A DNA stretch of 64,000 nucleotides from Macrotis lagotis (taxonomy: Eukaryota; Chordata; Mammalia; Peramelemorphia; Peramelidae), in NCBI RefSeq assembly GCF_037893015.1, contig NC_133658.1, positions 884,857,038 to 884,921,037 of the forward strand. Direction: 5' to 3'. Each line of letters starts with the position of its first letter. Position 1 is the first letter of the stretch. A program made the translations under genes and the position numbers. Shown here piece after piece: positions 33,076 to 44,850 of this stretch. The notes below the pieces were generated by a model, which saw nothing but the letters and a program-made list of their open reading frames with translations, ran no database searches and was not told the DNA's origin.

Positions 33076-33544
33076 CTTTTCCCCACCCTATTTTGCCAAT
33101 TCCACCTTCAGACCATCTTCTGTAACATTTCTTCAATATGCCCCCTTCTCTCCTCTGACAATGCCACCCCTCTGGCCTAGGTTCTCTCACCTCAATGACT
33201 GTAACTATTACAATTGCTTGCTGGTGCTCTGTCTGCTTCAAGTCTCTCCCCTCTCCAATCCATATTCCATTCAGCTGTTATATTGCTCTTCTTAAAGTTC
33301 AGTTCTGACCATGCCTGGAATTCTTTCCTTTCTCATTTGTCTCCAGGCTTCCTTTCAAGCCTCAGCTAAAGCCCCCACTTCCCAGTCCTCCTTAATCCTA
33401 GTGACTTCTATTTGCTGTTTCTCCTCATTTGTTCTATATGTAGCTTGCCTGTATATAGTAATTTGCATGTTGCTCCCCTATTAGAATGCAAACTTCTTGA
33501 GGGCAGGAATTGTATTTTTGTCTGTCTTTCTATCCACAGTCTGT
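33076..33544 (+). repeat. Ancient LINE-type fragments
   Basis: 33090-33330 shares phrases with 57300-57480 ('cctctgacaatgccacccct', 'caagtctctcccctc'). 33360-33540 is an L2-like 3' end ('gcaaacttcttgagggcagg'). Confidence 0.55.
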
Positions 33545-33641
33545 ATTGGTCTAATCAGTCACAGTTGGACACTCTGTAGTTTATTGCAAACATAGAGATG
33601 TCATTTTGGCCTTCTTGGATAACGAAGGACAAGAACCAACC
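33545..33641 (+). mobile_element. 3' terminal scrap of the RTE-like LINE
   Basis: 'gatgtcattttggccttctt' then 'gaaggacaagaaccaacc' matches the 3' end of the LINEs at 14104 and 63151, in + orientation. Confidence 0.6.
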
Positions 33642-35137
33642 ATCTGGTACCTCATAAGAGTTTAGTGAATGATTGTTAAATGAATGGCTGAAGAATTGTC
33701 TAGCTTCTGATACTGCCTTGGGAATCAGCCTGACCTCTCTCCCAAATTTAAGTTTCCCAAATTCTGTTCTTAGTTTTCTCTCTTATACCCCTGCCCCTTC
33801 ACACTGTGATCTCATCTACTCCTATGTCTACAATGATCACCACCCCCCAAGATGACTGAAGGTGCTAAGCAAAACTCCAACAATTAATTAAATATTAATG
33901 AAGCTCCTACTGAATGCCAAACACTAGCAATACAAAAATAAAAAACCTTCCCATCAAAGGGACTCCCATTGAAGGGAGTCAGTAGATTGGTGAGGGGGGA
34001 GAAACTAGGAATAGGAAGTTCTGGGAAAGTCTTCCTGGCACTTGAAGTGAATCTTGAATTAAGCCAGGAGATCTAAGAGCTAGAGGTAAGTTGAAACAAC
34101 TTTCATTGTAGCCATGGGGGGACAACTGGTGCAAAGGTACAGAGATGGGAGATGACATGTCCTGGTGGAGGAACAGCAAGAAAGAAGACTTGGCTAGATT
34201 TTCAAGTACCTGAAAGGGAATAATCTGAAATCACTCTAGGAAGATAAGTTAGAGTCACATTATGCTGGCTAACAGAACAGTTTCTATTTTATACAAGTCA
34301 CCAGAGACATAAAATAGGATGAGAAGAAAAGGTAAACTGTGTTTCTACCCTCCCTCCCCACCTAGTCCTGAACAGTGAGTTACCTTTGATGGTATGATGT
34401 CTCCCCAGGCTAGGTCATGATAACTCTAATAAGGTTTAAGTTTATCACTCAGAGATTTCAAGCTTAAATCACATGGACCATTAGGTCTATTTGAAATTAT
34501 TAGCTTAAAGCCCCAGCCTCTCCTGCTTACTGTATCAGATCAGATATGGCCACACAGAGTCAGAAATGGGTTATCTCTCTTGGGTTTCTGTTATTCTCCT
34601 GGAATTCCCTCTCCCCTACTTTTGCCTGGAAGAGCTGAGATAGATAGAATTCTCTATTTTTTAATAATAACGAACATTCATTTTAGAATTTGAGACTTAC
34701 AAAGCACTTTCCTTCAAAAGCCAAACACTGTATGGAAGATATTGCAAAAATCTCCATTTTGCAGATCAGGAAATTGAGGCATCAAGAGGCTTAGTGATTA
34801 GTACATTCTTTCTGTTTTACTTATTTGTGTGTTGAATGTCTACACTTCTGCCCCCAAGGAGGAAAAGAATATTGGCTTTGGAGTCAGAGGACATGTTCAA
34901 ATCTTACTTCCTGCCATGGTGACCTTGGTCAAGTGCTTTCTCCTTTCTGGGTCTCAGTTTCCTCATAAGTAAAATGTGGTGATTTCTAAGGTTTATTCCA
35001 ATTTTAGATCTCTGATCTTGATTTCAATCAATTAATAAATATTTAAAAAACCATTCTAGGGATAGTTGGAGACTTGGAATCAGGAAGACTCATCTTCATG
35101 AGTTCCCAGCAGTGCCTGCTATATAAGTGGCAAAGTA
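33642..35137. other. Intergenic with family X and MIR pieces
   Basis: 34010-34330 carries family X phrases ('ggaaagtcttcctggcactt', 'ggtgcaaaggtacagagatg'). MIRs lie at 34665-34800 (antisense) and 34865-35030 (+). 33690-33870 and 34340-34660 are unrecognised. Confidence 0.5.
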
Positions 35138-35372
35138 AGGTCACTAGGTGGCGCCATAGCACACAGGCCTGGAGTTAGGAAAATTCACCTTCCTGAGTTG
35201 AAATCTTGCCTCAGACACTTTACTAGCTGTTATGTTCCTGGGCAAATCACTTGACCTAGATTGCCTCAGTTTCCACATCTATCAAATGAGGAGAAGGAAA
35301 TAACAAACTACTCCAGTAATTTTGACAAGAAAATCCCAAACGCAGGTCATAAAGAGTTGAATCAGGCAATGA
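35138..35372 (+). mobile_element. SINE-a, near full length
   Basis: 'ggtcactaggtggcgccata', 'gcctcagtttccacatctat', 'ggagaaggaaataacaaact', 'cataaagagttgaatcagg'. Confidence 0.75.
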
Positions 35373-35734
35373 AGCAGCATTTATCATCTCCATTTTACAG
35401 AGAAGGAAACTGAGGCTGATATCAAGCAGGAATTAGGGGGAGTTTGAGCTTAGGTTTTCCCAGTTGCAAGTATAATTCTCTAGTACCTATCTGCCTTAGG
35501 AGCCTCATAGGATCCTTAACTTCTTTCAAGGCTCAATTCAGGGGCCACCTCCTGTAGGAAATCTTTCCTGATCCCCTATTGTTAGTTTTCTCCCCTTCCT
35601 CATACTACCTTATATTGAATTATCTGTGAACATGTTCTCCCAGGAAAAGGTAAACTTGAGTGTAGGCATGGATTTTTTATTTTGCCCTTGTTTCTCCAAT
35701 CTTGATATAGCAGTCACTTAGAAAATGTTAATTG
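35373..35734 (+). repeat. MIR piece and L2-like 3' end
   Basis: 35385-35505 is an antisense MIR fragment. 35505-35734 is L2-like ('gaaatctttcctgatcccct', 'gcagtcacttagaaaatgtt'). Confidence 0.6.
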
Positions 35735-36285
35735 TGTCAACCAGACCAGAACTGACCTCTATGCTGTGAATAACGGGAGCCAAACAGAGCAGACTAGGGA
35801 CAGGAGTCAGAGATCAAATGGAAGTTTAATTAATTTGAGAGGGAGGAAAATGATGCTTGTAAGAGAACCCCCACCCACCCATCCAGAAGGAGGACTGGGG
35901 TCACTTAAATACATGAAAAACCACAAGTGGACTGGACTATAACATAATCATTCTCAGGTCTTGAGCAGCTTTTCTGACAGGAGGTTCATGGTTGGGTCCT
36001 GTGGGAGCAGTCTCAATGTTGATTGTCTCACAGCGGGGTCCAAACCATAGGAAATAGAAGTGTGGTATCTGGCTCGGTTCACTTGGAAGCTACAAGTAAC
36101 AGGAATTGTGAACAGGTAAAGAGATGTGATAGAAGTCAGACTCACAAAGAAATAGGGGCAGCTAAAATTGTAAATCCCTCAGTGAACAGCTGGTGCTGGT
36201 CAAAACAATACACTTTGCAGAGATCATCTATAGTGGAAAGGATTGTTGTTATGCCAAGCTTGCTGGTAAATTGACAAACTGACAT
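35735..36285 (-). mobile_element. Probable ERV LTR, antisense; right edge uncertain
   Basis: Read on the minus strand, a TATA-like 'catgtatttaagtgacccc' (near 35905-35925) is followed by an AATTAAA poly(A)-type hexamer (near 35826) and a terminal 'gtctggttgaca' at 35735. That is a U3-R-U5 layout. The left neighbour is L2, so this is a solo or 3' LTR. The U3 start lies somewhere between 36050 and 36290. No retroviral genes are seen. Confidence 0.55.
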
Positions 36286-38031
36286 TTGATCAAAATTTGG
36301 AGCTGAAAGGAATCTTATATGTGATATTGTTCAGCTTCCTCATTTTACAAGACATTACCCACTTGATGTCATTGATCTTATCATGAATGAAGGATGAACA
36401 ACAAATGTAGAAACTGAGATTCAAAAAAGGTGGAGGCATTTGCTCAAATCTCACATGAAGCCAGTGTGTGTTTTGTGTATATTTTTTGAATTTGTTGAAT
36501 TGAGTTAGACCAGAAAGAAATCTTAGAGAGTAATTTGTCTTACAGATGGGAAACCTGATAACATCTTGTTATTGACCTCTAGTCTGCCTCAATTTCCTCA
36601 AATGTAATAAGTTGATAATATTAGCACCTACCTCTAAGAGTGAGGAACAAATGAAATAATACCTATAAAACATTTAGCACAATATATGTACTTAATCATT
36701 CCCCATTTTTTCTCTGCCTGTTTCTTAATTTGTAAAATGGAGAGAATGGAAACACCTATTTCCTGAGATTGTTATAAGGATCCAATGAGATAATAATTGT
36801 AAAGTGCTTTGTAAATCATAAGACTTCTGAAGAAATGCCAGATTATTATTACTATTATTGTCATTGTTATTGTCATTATTATTTATATGACTTGTTCATA
36901 GAATGAGCAGATGGTGAAGTTTTAAATTTATATGTTGGAGTCTTAAAATAATCACCAATTATACAATTTGTTTTCAAAGTGCTTTTACAAATATTATCTC
37001 ATTTTTATTCTCACAGGAACCCTGGGGAGGTAGATGTCAGTATCCCTCTTATTTGACAAACAAAGAAACTGAAGCAGGTCAGAAGTTAAATAACTCACCC
37101 AGGGTAACATGACTAGGAAGTACCCAAGGCAGGATTTGCACTACCCTCTTCCTGACCCATTTTATCACCTAGCTGCCCCCTCTGATTTGAGATTGCATAT
37201 CTTTTCCACCATACTATCCTTCCCCCCATCCCCTGTTTCCAATGGGCTGTTGAATGGATTACTGGCTAGATGAAAGGAGCTCTGTGTATTATTTCTAGCA
37301 ACAGGAGGGAAGGAAGAGAGGCTGGTGCATTAATGTTTACAAGTATTGGCTTGGGGTGTAACAGTATCTTGTCTGTCTTCCCTTCTTACAAGCTATTATC
37401 CATTCACCTGAGCTATGCCCATTTTGTGTTTTGGTCTAGCTTGAACATAAATAACTACTCCTAGGCATGTCTTTGCCCTGAAAAAAGATCATTATTTATT
37501 TGCTTCCTTCCCTGGGCAAGCAGGGCAAGGCCTTTGAGATGAGGAACAGCTTCCAGTGGTTGGCAAGATGCCCTGATCAAAAAGAGAGTGTGGTGCTGCG
37601 GGGGGGGGGGGGGTAGGCTGAGGATCTGGTTTCAAATTCTCACAGTGCCCATTTGACCAAGTTCCATCATGGAAATTCTCCATTATGGGCTCAATTTCTC
37701 ATAGAATCACAGAGACAGAAGACACTTACAAGCTCTGAACTTTCAGGATTTTATATGATTTCCCAAATCTGTAAAATGAGGTCATTAGACTTATCTCAAT
37801 GACCTCCAAAGTCCCTTCTCATGTTGAATAATTTAGGGCCACCTGCTCCTACCAGTGCCTGAATAAGGACCCCTCTATAACTGCAGGAAGATACTCACCA
37901 GTATATTGCTGGGTCCAACCATTCTGGGAAAGTAATTTGAATTTATGAGGAGAGAAATGACTAAAACTACCATGTCATAAATCCCACTTGGAAGAGTCAA
38001 TGGCAAAAAGAAGGACTCTATAGACAACAGA
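36286..38031. other. Intergenic, mostly old SINE fragments
   Basis: MIR-like pieces at 36290-36360, 36510-36700, 36715-36880 and 36960-37170. A SINE-b 3' scrap at 36365-36405 ('tcatgaatgaaggatgaaca'). A run of G at 37600-37613. 37180-37560 and 37690-38030 are largely unrecognised. Confidence 0.5.
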
Positions 38032-38040
38032 AGTATTTGT

Positions 38041-38197
38041 GGCTGGGGTGGCTAGGTGGCCCAGTGAATAGAGCACTAGCCCAGGAGTCAAGAGGACCTG
38101 AATTCAAATGTGGCCTCAGAAAACCAGCTGTGTGACCCAGGGCAAACCACTTGAGTCCAGTTCCTCTTCACCCCAAAACAACAACCAAAAAAAAAAG
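38041..38197 (+). mobile_element. tRNA-type SINE with 9-bp duplication
   Basis: 'ggctggggtggctaggtggc ... ccagctgtgtgacccaggg' with an A-rich tail. AGTATTTGT at 38032-38040 and 38198-38206. Confidence 0.85.
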
Positions 38198-38206
38198 AGT
38201 ATTTGT

Positions 38207-38577
38207 AGAAGCTGTTTTGCAGTAGCAAAGACCTGGAGGCAAAAATAGGTTTCTATAAGTGTGGGATGGATAAACATAGAATGTGAATATGATGGGTTAA
38301 TACTGTGCCATAAAAAATTAATCTGAATAACTAGCATTTATTTATATGGTTCTTTATGGTTCATAAAGCACTTTGCATACATTATCTCATTTGATCCTTA
38401 TATCAACCTTATGAAGCAGGTGCTATAATAACAGCATTTTATAGATGAGGAAACTGAGACTGAGACATCGAGGCTAAGGGACTTGCCCAGTGTTACATAG
38501 CTGGTGTCTGAGGGGGGATTTAAACTTAGGTCTTTCTAGCTCTGTCCAGTCATTATCTATTATAGCTCTTAGTTGTC
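38207..38577 (-). repeat. MIR-type SINE, antisense, and flanking DNA
   Basis: 38335-38560 ('aagcactttgcatacattat', 'tagatgaggaaactgagact', 'gggacttgcccagtgttaca'). 38207-38330 resembles the closing part of an old L1. Confidence 0.6.
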
Positions 38578-38581
38578 ATAT

Positions 38582-38634
<53 letters not shown>
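38578..38634. repeat. (TA)n microsatellite
   Basis: Short ACATACAT lead-in, then pure TA dinucleotides at about 38592-38633. Confidence 0.96.
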
Positions 38635-38636
<2 letters not shown>

Positions 38637-41082
38637 GAATATGAAAAATAAAAGAGAAGCTTTGGTGGACTTAGAGGAACTCTTAATTCCAATGCCTTTC
38701 TTCTATTATTTCCTGTCATTAAAAGTTATTTATAACATACTTGTTTTCCTCTCCTGTGCTCCATTAGATAGTAAACTCCTTGAGGTCAGGGACTGTTTTT
38801 GCCTCTTTTTGTATCCCCCAACAATGAGCACATAGTAGGCACTTTATTAATGTTTTTTGAATCTAAGTAGGAGGGGAAAAAAATACCTGAGTTCAAATTC
38901 CAGGCCTGTTACTTTCTTGTGGTGTGCCTGTATTTTTTTTAATTTAATTTTTTTTCAGTGAACAAAAATGCTGTTTTTCTCTCACTCTCATTTCTTGTAA
39001 GAAACCAGATTAAGGCAAATTACTTGACTTCTCTGAGGTTCACTTTCCTCCTGGAAATGAAAGGATTGGCCTGGATGACCTCCAAGGCTCTGCATTTTCC
39101 CACTATCCTCTGGTGTAACTAATTTCCACCGTTTTGGGGTCTGTTCAAAAGGAAAGGGGAAGAAGCAGGGGAGGGAGCAGTGGTACCTTTTGAAAACTGC
39201 CCAGCTCTTTAGTCATCACAAGGTCTTATGAGGACAGGCTGGCTTGGATCATATCCATGCCCTGAAAAGCTTTGGGAAAGCAAAGTCCCTATCCCCAGTT
39301 CCTCTTACAGTCCTAAATAGGAGCAAGGAAATTTGCATAACTGTCATTTGGATGAAGTTGGAAGAGATTCCCAATCTGGAAATCTTCTGTTCTATAATTC
39401 TGGCAAAAATCCTTTCTTCATTTAAAAGCTCCCATGTCTCTGGGTGGAGAAGACAAAGGGCATCTAAGTAAAACTGGACCCAAAAATGCTCTTGGTCTTT
39501 TCTTGAAATGAACCAACTGTTAGATATGTTTTCTCTGTCCCTAGTCCAACAGCCCTGAGAGAAGGGGACAATGAAGGGAGAATGAATAACCACTATTCTT
39601 TTTGTGGTCTTCCTAAAAGAGGATCCTCTAGTCAAATAGTTATTGAGCCAGCCCAGAAATGGGTGTTTCAAAACAGGCACATTTCTTGGAAAAATTAGGC
39701 TGGATTATACACCCTAGTTTTGGGTCTTCAATTAGCCTAGAGTGAATCAGTGTTGATTTATTACAATATAGTGGAGTTTAGGGTTTGTTTTTGTTTGTTT
39801 GTTGGTGAAAATAGACTCAAATTCCTGGGCTTCCTTTCTAATTAAACTTGATAAACTTGGCTAGTTGTGTGGGCCACATACTGGTCAAAGAGGGCCAGGG
39901 GTGGCAGGGAGGGGTAGGGCAGATTCTCTGAATAGAGACTTTACCTTCTTGATTTGATTAGCAACAAACTTATAACAATTATTTTCTGTGAGGAGCTGGA
40001 TGATCCAGGGATTAAACAAGAAGAAACCTGACTGATCAAAGTTAAAATCAAAACTCCCAGCTGCTCTCTTTGTATTGACCTAGAGAAAATCCTTAATCAC
40101 CTTAGTCCTGCATTTTTCTCATCTATTAAATGATCAGATTTCCCACCTAACTTGGGAGTGCACCAGTGAACCATCCTTCACCAAACTAGACATATGTGAG
40201 CATGTCTGTTCGTATACTTGTGTATGGGGGGAGGCAATCAATCTCCCGGTAGTCCTCCCCAGCAGTCAATTCAGCTTTAAGGTTCCCTTCTAGCTAAGGA
40301 ATAGAACTGGGTGATGTCCATTATACATCTTCCTTTTATTGTCTCTCTTTGACTTAGACTGGAGACAACTTCCTTAATCCCTTTCCCCCATCTTCCTGGG
40401 TCATCCCACTTCTTTTCCTTAAGATGACTTAAGGATACTTTATACCAGTTATATATGGATTATGTTTTATTGATTGATTTAAATTAATTTCACTAATGCC
40501 ACCCTCCATCCATGTCATTTCTGGATATTCTCCCCTTTCTCCTGGAAAGGAAGCTTCCATTATAACAAAGTAAAGAAAAATTTAAAAACACTAAAGCAAG
40601 GATCCTGTTACTGGGAAGGGAATTTTTTCATTATGGAATCATTATTTTTTTTTCAGTTTCCCAGGCTTTAGTTTTCTACAAGAAGTCTCATCAGTGGGTG
40701 CCAAATTTAAGCTTGAAAAAGAAGACAAAATTTTTAGTGAAATTTCATATTATGTTTAAACTGATAAACTTTTTTTGCTTAATGCAATTCCATGAGGGGG
40801 AAAAGAAACTGTATCTAGCCCTAAGCTATCCTTGGTGAAATTTACCACTTCGGGTAAAAGTCTTTGGAACTATAATTGATTTTATTTTGAGTTCTGAATT
40901 CAGGTATAGTTCTCTGATGATCATTAAGTCAGTAATCCACTCAAGAGAAATGCAATAAACCACCCAGTGAGAACTGTTACAGGTGGAGGGGGGGGGGGGC
41001 GGGAACCAAAGGAACAGTCCTTGGGCTCAGTCCAAGGCAGGATCCCTCTGCCTTAATTTTCCTATTGAGTTCCTTTAAAAAG
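38635..41082. other. Intergenic, repeat-poor stretch
   Basis: 38690-38870 is L2-like ('gtaaactccttgaggtcagg'), and 38880-39120 holds MIR scraps. From about 39120 to 41080 I see little recognisable repeat and no supported exon. A 143-codon minus-strand open frame (39249-39680) resembles nothing known. 40600-40760 weakly resembles 42890-43010. A G-rich run (12 G then CGGG) lies at 40987-41003. Confidence 0.45.
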
Positions 41083-41092
41083 AAATGTTTCC

Positions 41093-41249
41093 AGGGTGGC
41101 TAGGTGGTGCAGTGGATAGACCACCAGCCAAGGAGTCAGGAGTACCTGAGTTCAAATCTGGCCTCAGACACTTAATAATGACCTAGCTGTGTGGCTTTGG
41201 GCAAGCCACTTAACCCCATTGCCTTGCAAAAACTAAAAACTAACAAAAA
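41093..41249 (+). mobile_element. SINE-c with 10-bp duplication
   Basis: 'agggtggctaggtggtgcag ... ccttgcaaaaactaaaaact'. AAATGTTTCC at 41083-41092 and 41250-41259. Confidence 0.9.
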
Positions 41250-41259
41250 AAATGTTTCC

Positions 41260-42278
41260 CACCTACCTATTTCCTGAGTCTGGCTATGAGTTGCTATTAA
41301 TACTGCATTACTGGTTGTAAGCTGTGACTCTTACCTAAAACCAAACATATGTTTGGTTGTTTTATCCTGCTATTTATGTATTAATTCAACAAAGATTATT
41401 TCCCCTTTTATGGTAAATTCCCACAATCAGAGAAGGTAATCAATAGGACATATGGATGCAAACACATCATGCCCTTCTAGTGTTCCTTTACATACTGAAA
41501 AGACCTGGGTTAGGGAACTACTAAAAGATATTAAATACATTGATTCAATTACAACTGGTCCCAGTCTTTTTTGGGATCATGGAGTATGATTTTTTAATTC
41601 TCTAGATTTTTCTGCATTGCTGTTTTCCCCCAGGTCCCCTAGGTGGGGTTCCTGGCTTTTCTCCTTAGAGACTTCTATACTCATTTCATTCCTAATCATT
41701 CTTCTCTTGCTCATTTTTGGCCCCTGTCTGCTTAACCTTCTTGAAAGCTTTGTTTCCTCCAGATTAGAAGTAGTGCATCTGCAACAATGGTCCTAACTGG
41801 ATAAGCACCTTTACTCAATTCTGTAACTAGCACCCCTTGGATACTGCTTCAGGTGATTTCCAGTTGCACCTCAACTCCCCTTCAAATGGGACCAGCTAGG
41901 CAGGGACAATTTTTCAACTGGAAGTAGCTTCAGGAGAGCTTTATCCAAACTCCCAAATGAATTAGGTCCTAAATTTTTTGAGTGGAGAATGCAGCAGAGA
42001 AAATGTTGATAAATATTTTATAATTAATCTGTTCCCTCTGCTCTAATCATATACCTTATATTAACACTGGACCCACCCCCCAAAACCATTTCCCAAACTA
42101 TTAAGATGAGGTCAATGAATGTTTAGTAAAGTACCTTTTCCCTCCCTAGCAAGGATTCTTGGTAAATCCCTGACCCCAGGCACCAGATAAGCCCCATCAA
42201 CAAAACAATGGCTCCCTGCCTTAGCCTGAAAGAATTAGTCTTTGGGTTACCAGCCCTCATCTATATATATCACTAATT
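41260..42278. other. Unrecognised, possibly ERV-derived
   Basis: AT-rich with no SINE. The right end runs into a segment with LTR-like layout, so part may be U3 or internal retroviral DNA. No viral reading frame is visible. Confidence 0.35.
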
Positions 42279-42562
42279 ACCTGAAATCAGGAGGACCTGA
42301 GTTCAAATCTCTCCTCAGTCCACTTGACACTTACTAGCTGTGTGAACTTAGGCAAGTCACTTAACCCTGATTGTCTTGTATCCAGGGCCATTTCCAGTCA
42401 TCCTGATCCATATCTGGATTGAGATGGTTCTGGAGGAGAAAGTGAGGATGGTGACTTAACCCAGCCCTCTTTCACTCAAATCCAATTCACTTGATAATCT
42501 TGCATCACCTTCCTGATCACATGGTCTTCTTCAAGAATGAAGGACAAACATCATCTTTATCA
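42279..42562 (+). mobile_element. SINE-b inserted in LTR-like DNA
   Basis: 'ctgaaatcaggaggacctga ... tggtcttcttcaagaatgaa' ends near 'catcatca'. AATTAC stands on both sides, a short probable duplication. The tRNA-type head lacks its first part. Confidence 0.75.
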
Positions 42563-42960
42563 TCATCAATTACTTTATCTCTGCTCCCTGAATTACTGCC
42601 CCTATCAATATATACCCAACTACCCCATCTTCCTGTCCCTTTAAAAGCTCACTCACTCCTTAGTTGAGTTGCTAGTCTTCCAGTGAGGCTAGCCTACTCT
42701 TGAGAAACATGATCTCCCAGGTAACCCTCATCCTCTCATGTTGGCTTATGTCATTGTTCCTACTGCTAATTCCCTTAGGGATCAGTGGCTTTCAACTGTT
42801 TTTACTCTTTCTTTCTCTTAGCTTCTTCTAGCCACAGTAATATTAAATAAACCTTTTTGTTTCCCCCATTCCCCTCCCCAAAACACAATAATACAGGGAT
42901 CCAGCATGGCAATGTATATTGGCATTGTGTCTGGGGTCATTATTGGTTTTTCAGGTTCCC
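42563..42960 (+). mobile_element. Probable ERV LTR segment
   Basis: 'ccctttaaaagctcactcac' has the look of a TATA region. About 200 bp later 'attaaataaacc' (near 42843) gives a poly(A) signal followed by a T-rich stretch, as in an R-U5 boundary. Edges were not found, and no viral genes are seen. Confidence 0.45.
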
Positions 42961-43384
42961 AGATTTTAGATTTCTATTATGAAGTCATTTCCATCTGTGG
43001 GTGCCCTCCCAACCATAAAACTCTGCCTTATATTTATTTTATATTTATTCTGTAACCACTGTTTATTCATTGTCTCTCCTGACAGAACTTAAGAGGACAG
43101 AAAGAGTTTCAATTTTGTTTTTGTATCTCAGATAAACAGGCACATTGTTTTGTGGTATTTGTTACCGTTCAGTCATTTTCAGTTGTGTCCATTTCCCTTC
43201 TCCTTTCCTTTGCACTGGTTATCTTCCTTGCCTGGAATACTTTGTTCCCTTACCTCTGTCCCTGAGAATCTTTGATTTCCTTCAAAACTCAGTCCCATCT
43301 TCTACATGAAACCTTGAGCTCTAAGGCCTTCCCTTTCAAAAATTACTTTGTGTTCATTTTATATATACTACATATTTTAATTCA
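42961..43384 (+). repeat. Intergenic with L2-like 3' end
   Basis: 43195-43384 shows 'cttcctaccttgcctgg'-type wording and 'tctacatgaaaccttgagct'. The rest is unrecognised. Confidence 0.5.
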
Positions 43385-43600
43385 TGCTTTTTCATTTGTG
43401 CCCAACTCTTTGTGACCCCCTCGTTTCCCTGGCAAAGGTTTGCCAATTCCTTCTCCAGCTCATTTGATAGATAAGGAAGCTGAGACAAACAGGGTGAAGT
43501 GACTTGCCTAGGGTCACACAGCTAGTCAGTATCTGAGACCAGATTTGAGCTCAAGAAAAATGAGGCTTCCTGACTTCAGGCCCATAGCCACCCCTACTTA
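43385..43600 (-). mobile_element. SINE-a, antisense
   Basis: 'gcccaactctttgtgacccc', 'ttccttctccagctcatttg', 'gtcacacagctagtcagtat', ending near 'ccatagccacccc'. Confidence 0.75.
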
Positions 43601-43767
43601 ATACATACTTGTTTAATGATTGTTTGGGGTAAGAGTCTTATTATAGAAAATAGCAAATAGGTCAATTTGACCGGAGTGATAGCAATATAAGGATAAGCTG
43701 GAGTCAGACTATGAAAGGGTTAACAAGAAGAATTTGTATTTAATCTAATGTGCAACAGGAAGCCACT
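43601..43767 (+). repeat. Family X scrap
   Basis: 'ggataagctggagtcagact', 'tatttaatctaatgtgcaac' and 'aggaagccactg' match the fossil family. Confidence 0.45.
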
Positions 43768-44072
43768 GCAGCTAGATGGTAAGGTGGATAGAGCACTGGC
43801 TTTGGAGTCAGGAAGACAGGAGTTCAAATCCAGCCTCAGATACTAGCTGAGGGACATTGGACAAGTCATTTAATCCTGATTGCCTCCCATCCAGGGCCAT
43901 CTCCAGTAGTCCTGATTCATATCTGGCTACTAGATCCAGATGGCTCTGGAAGAGAAAGTGAGGCTGATGACTTAGTGTCTCACCCACTCACTCAAATCCA
44001 ATTCATGCGCTAGTCATGGTATCGCTTACTGGATATCACAGTGTTCTTTGAGAATGAAGGACAGAACATTAT
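43768..44072 (+). mobile_element. SINE-b, full length
   Basis: 'gcagctagatggtaaggtgg', 'catccagggccatctccagt', 'aatccaattcatgcg', ending 'gttctttgagaatgaaggac'. Confidence 0.8.
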
Positions 44073-44514
44073 TGAAAAGGAGCAGTGACTTGGTCAGCCC
44101 CTGCATTGAGGTTATTGATTTGGCAACTGTGGAGAATATAGAATGGTCAAACAGGAAACGCCAACTGGCCCCTCTCAGAGTGTCCATCTCAGGTCTGGGG
44201 ATGCAATTTTTCCATTTCTTGGTTTAGTAGGAAAAAAAAAAACTACAGGGCCCAGATACAGGTTCATCACTGTTACTTGCCATGTGACTCATGCAAGTCA
44301 CTCCTCAGATTCCTCTAAGGTCTCTTCCAGCCCAATGTCATTTGTCACATTTATTCAGCACCTACTGTGTACCAACTTCTGAGCTAAGTGCTGAGGATAC
44401 AAAGTATGGCAAAAACAGATCCTGATCTCAGGGATGAACATTCTAATAGAAGAGGCAACCTTCAATAGAGATGGAAATTGTTAGGAAGTTTACTGGTACA
44501 TAAAGTCTAAATCA
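44073..44514. other. Unrecognised intergenic DNA with an ancient scrap
   Basis: 44340-44460 ('attcagcacctactgtgtac', 'cctgatctcagggatgaaca') is a common mammalian fossil word set. The rest shows nothing. Confidence 0.4.
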
Positions 44515-44850
44515 TGCTATTGTTCATTTATTTCAGTTGTGTCTGACAACTATGTGGCCTCATTTGGGATTATCTTGGCAAATATACCAGAGTGGTTTGT
44601 CATTTCCTTGCCCAACTCATTTTACAAATGAGGAAACTGAGGTAATCAGAATGAAATGACTTGTCTAGGATCACACAAAGATATTGGAGTGGTTTGCCAT
44701 TTCCTTCCCAACTCATTTTACAAATGAGGAAACTGTAGCAAACAGGGTGAAGTCCTAGGATCATACAGCTAGCAAGTGTCTAAGGCTAGATTTGAACTTA
44801 GGTCTTCCTGACTCTAAGTCTAGTGCTATCCTCTGCACCACCTAGTTAAT
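44515..44850 (-). mobile_element. SINE-a, antisense, with internal duplication
   Basis: An inverted SINE-a in which the middle part is present twice. 'gtggtttgtcatttccttgc ... gatgaggaaactgag'-like sequence at about 44592-44678 recurs at about 44692-44775. Confidence 0.75.

Noticed and set aside
39249-39680. 143-codon open frame on the minus strand, one of the longest non-repeat frames
   Set aside because: No recognisable domain, no start context or splice support, and codon use looks random. Treated as chance.
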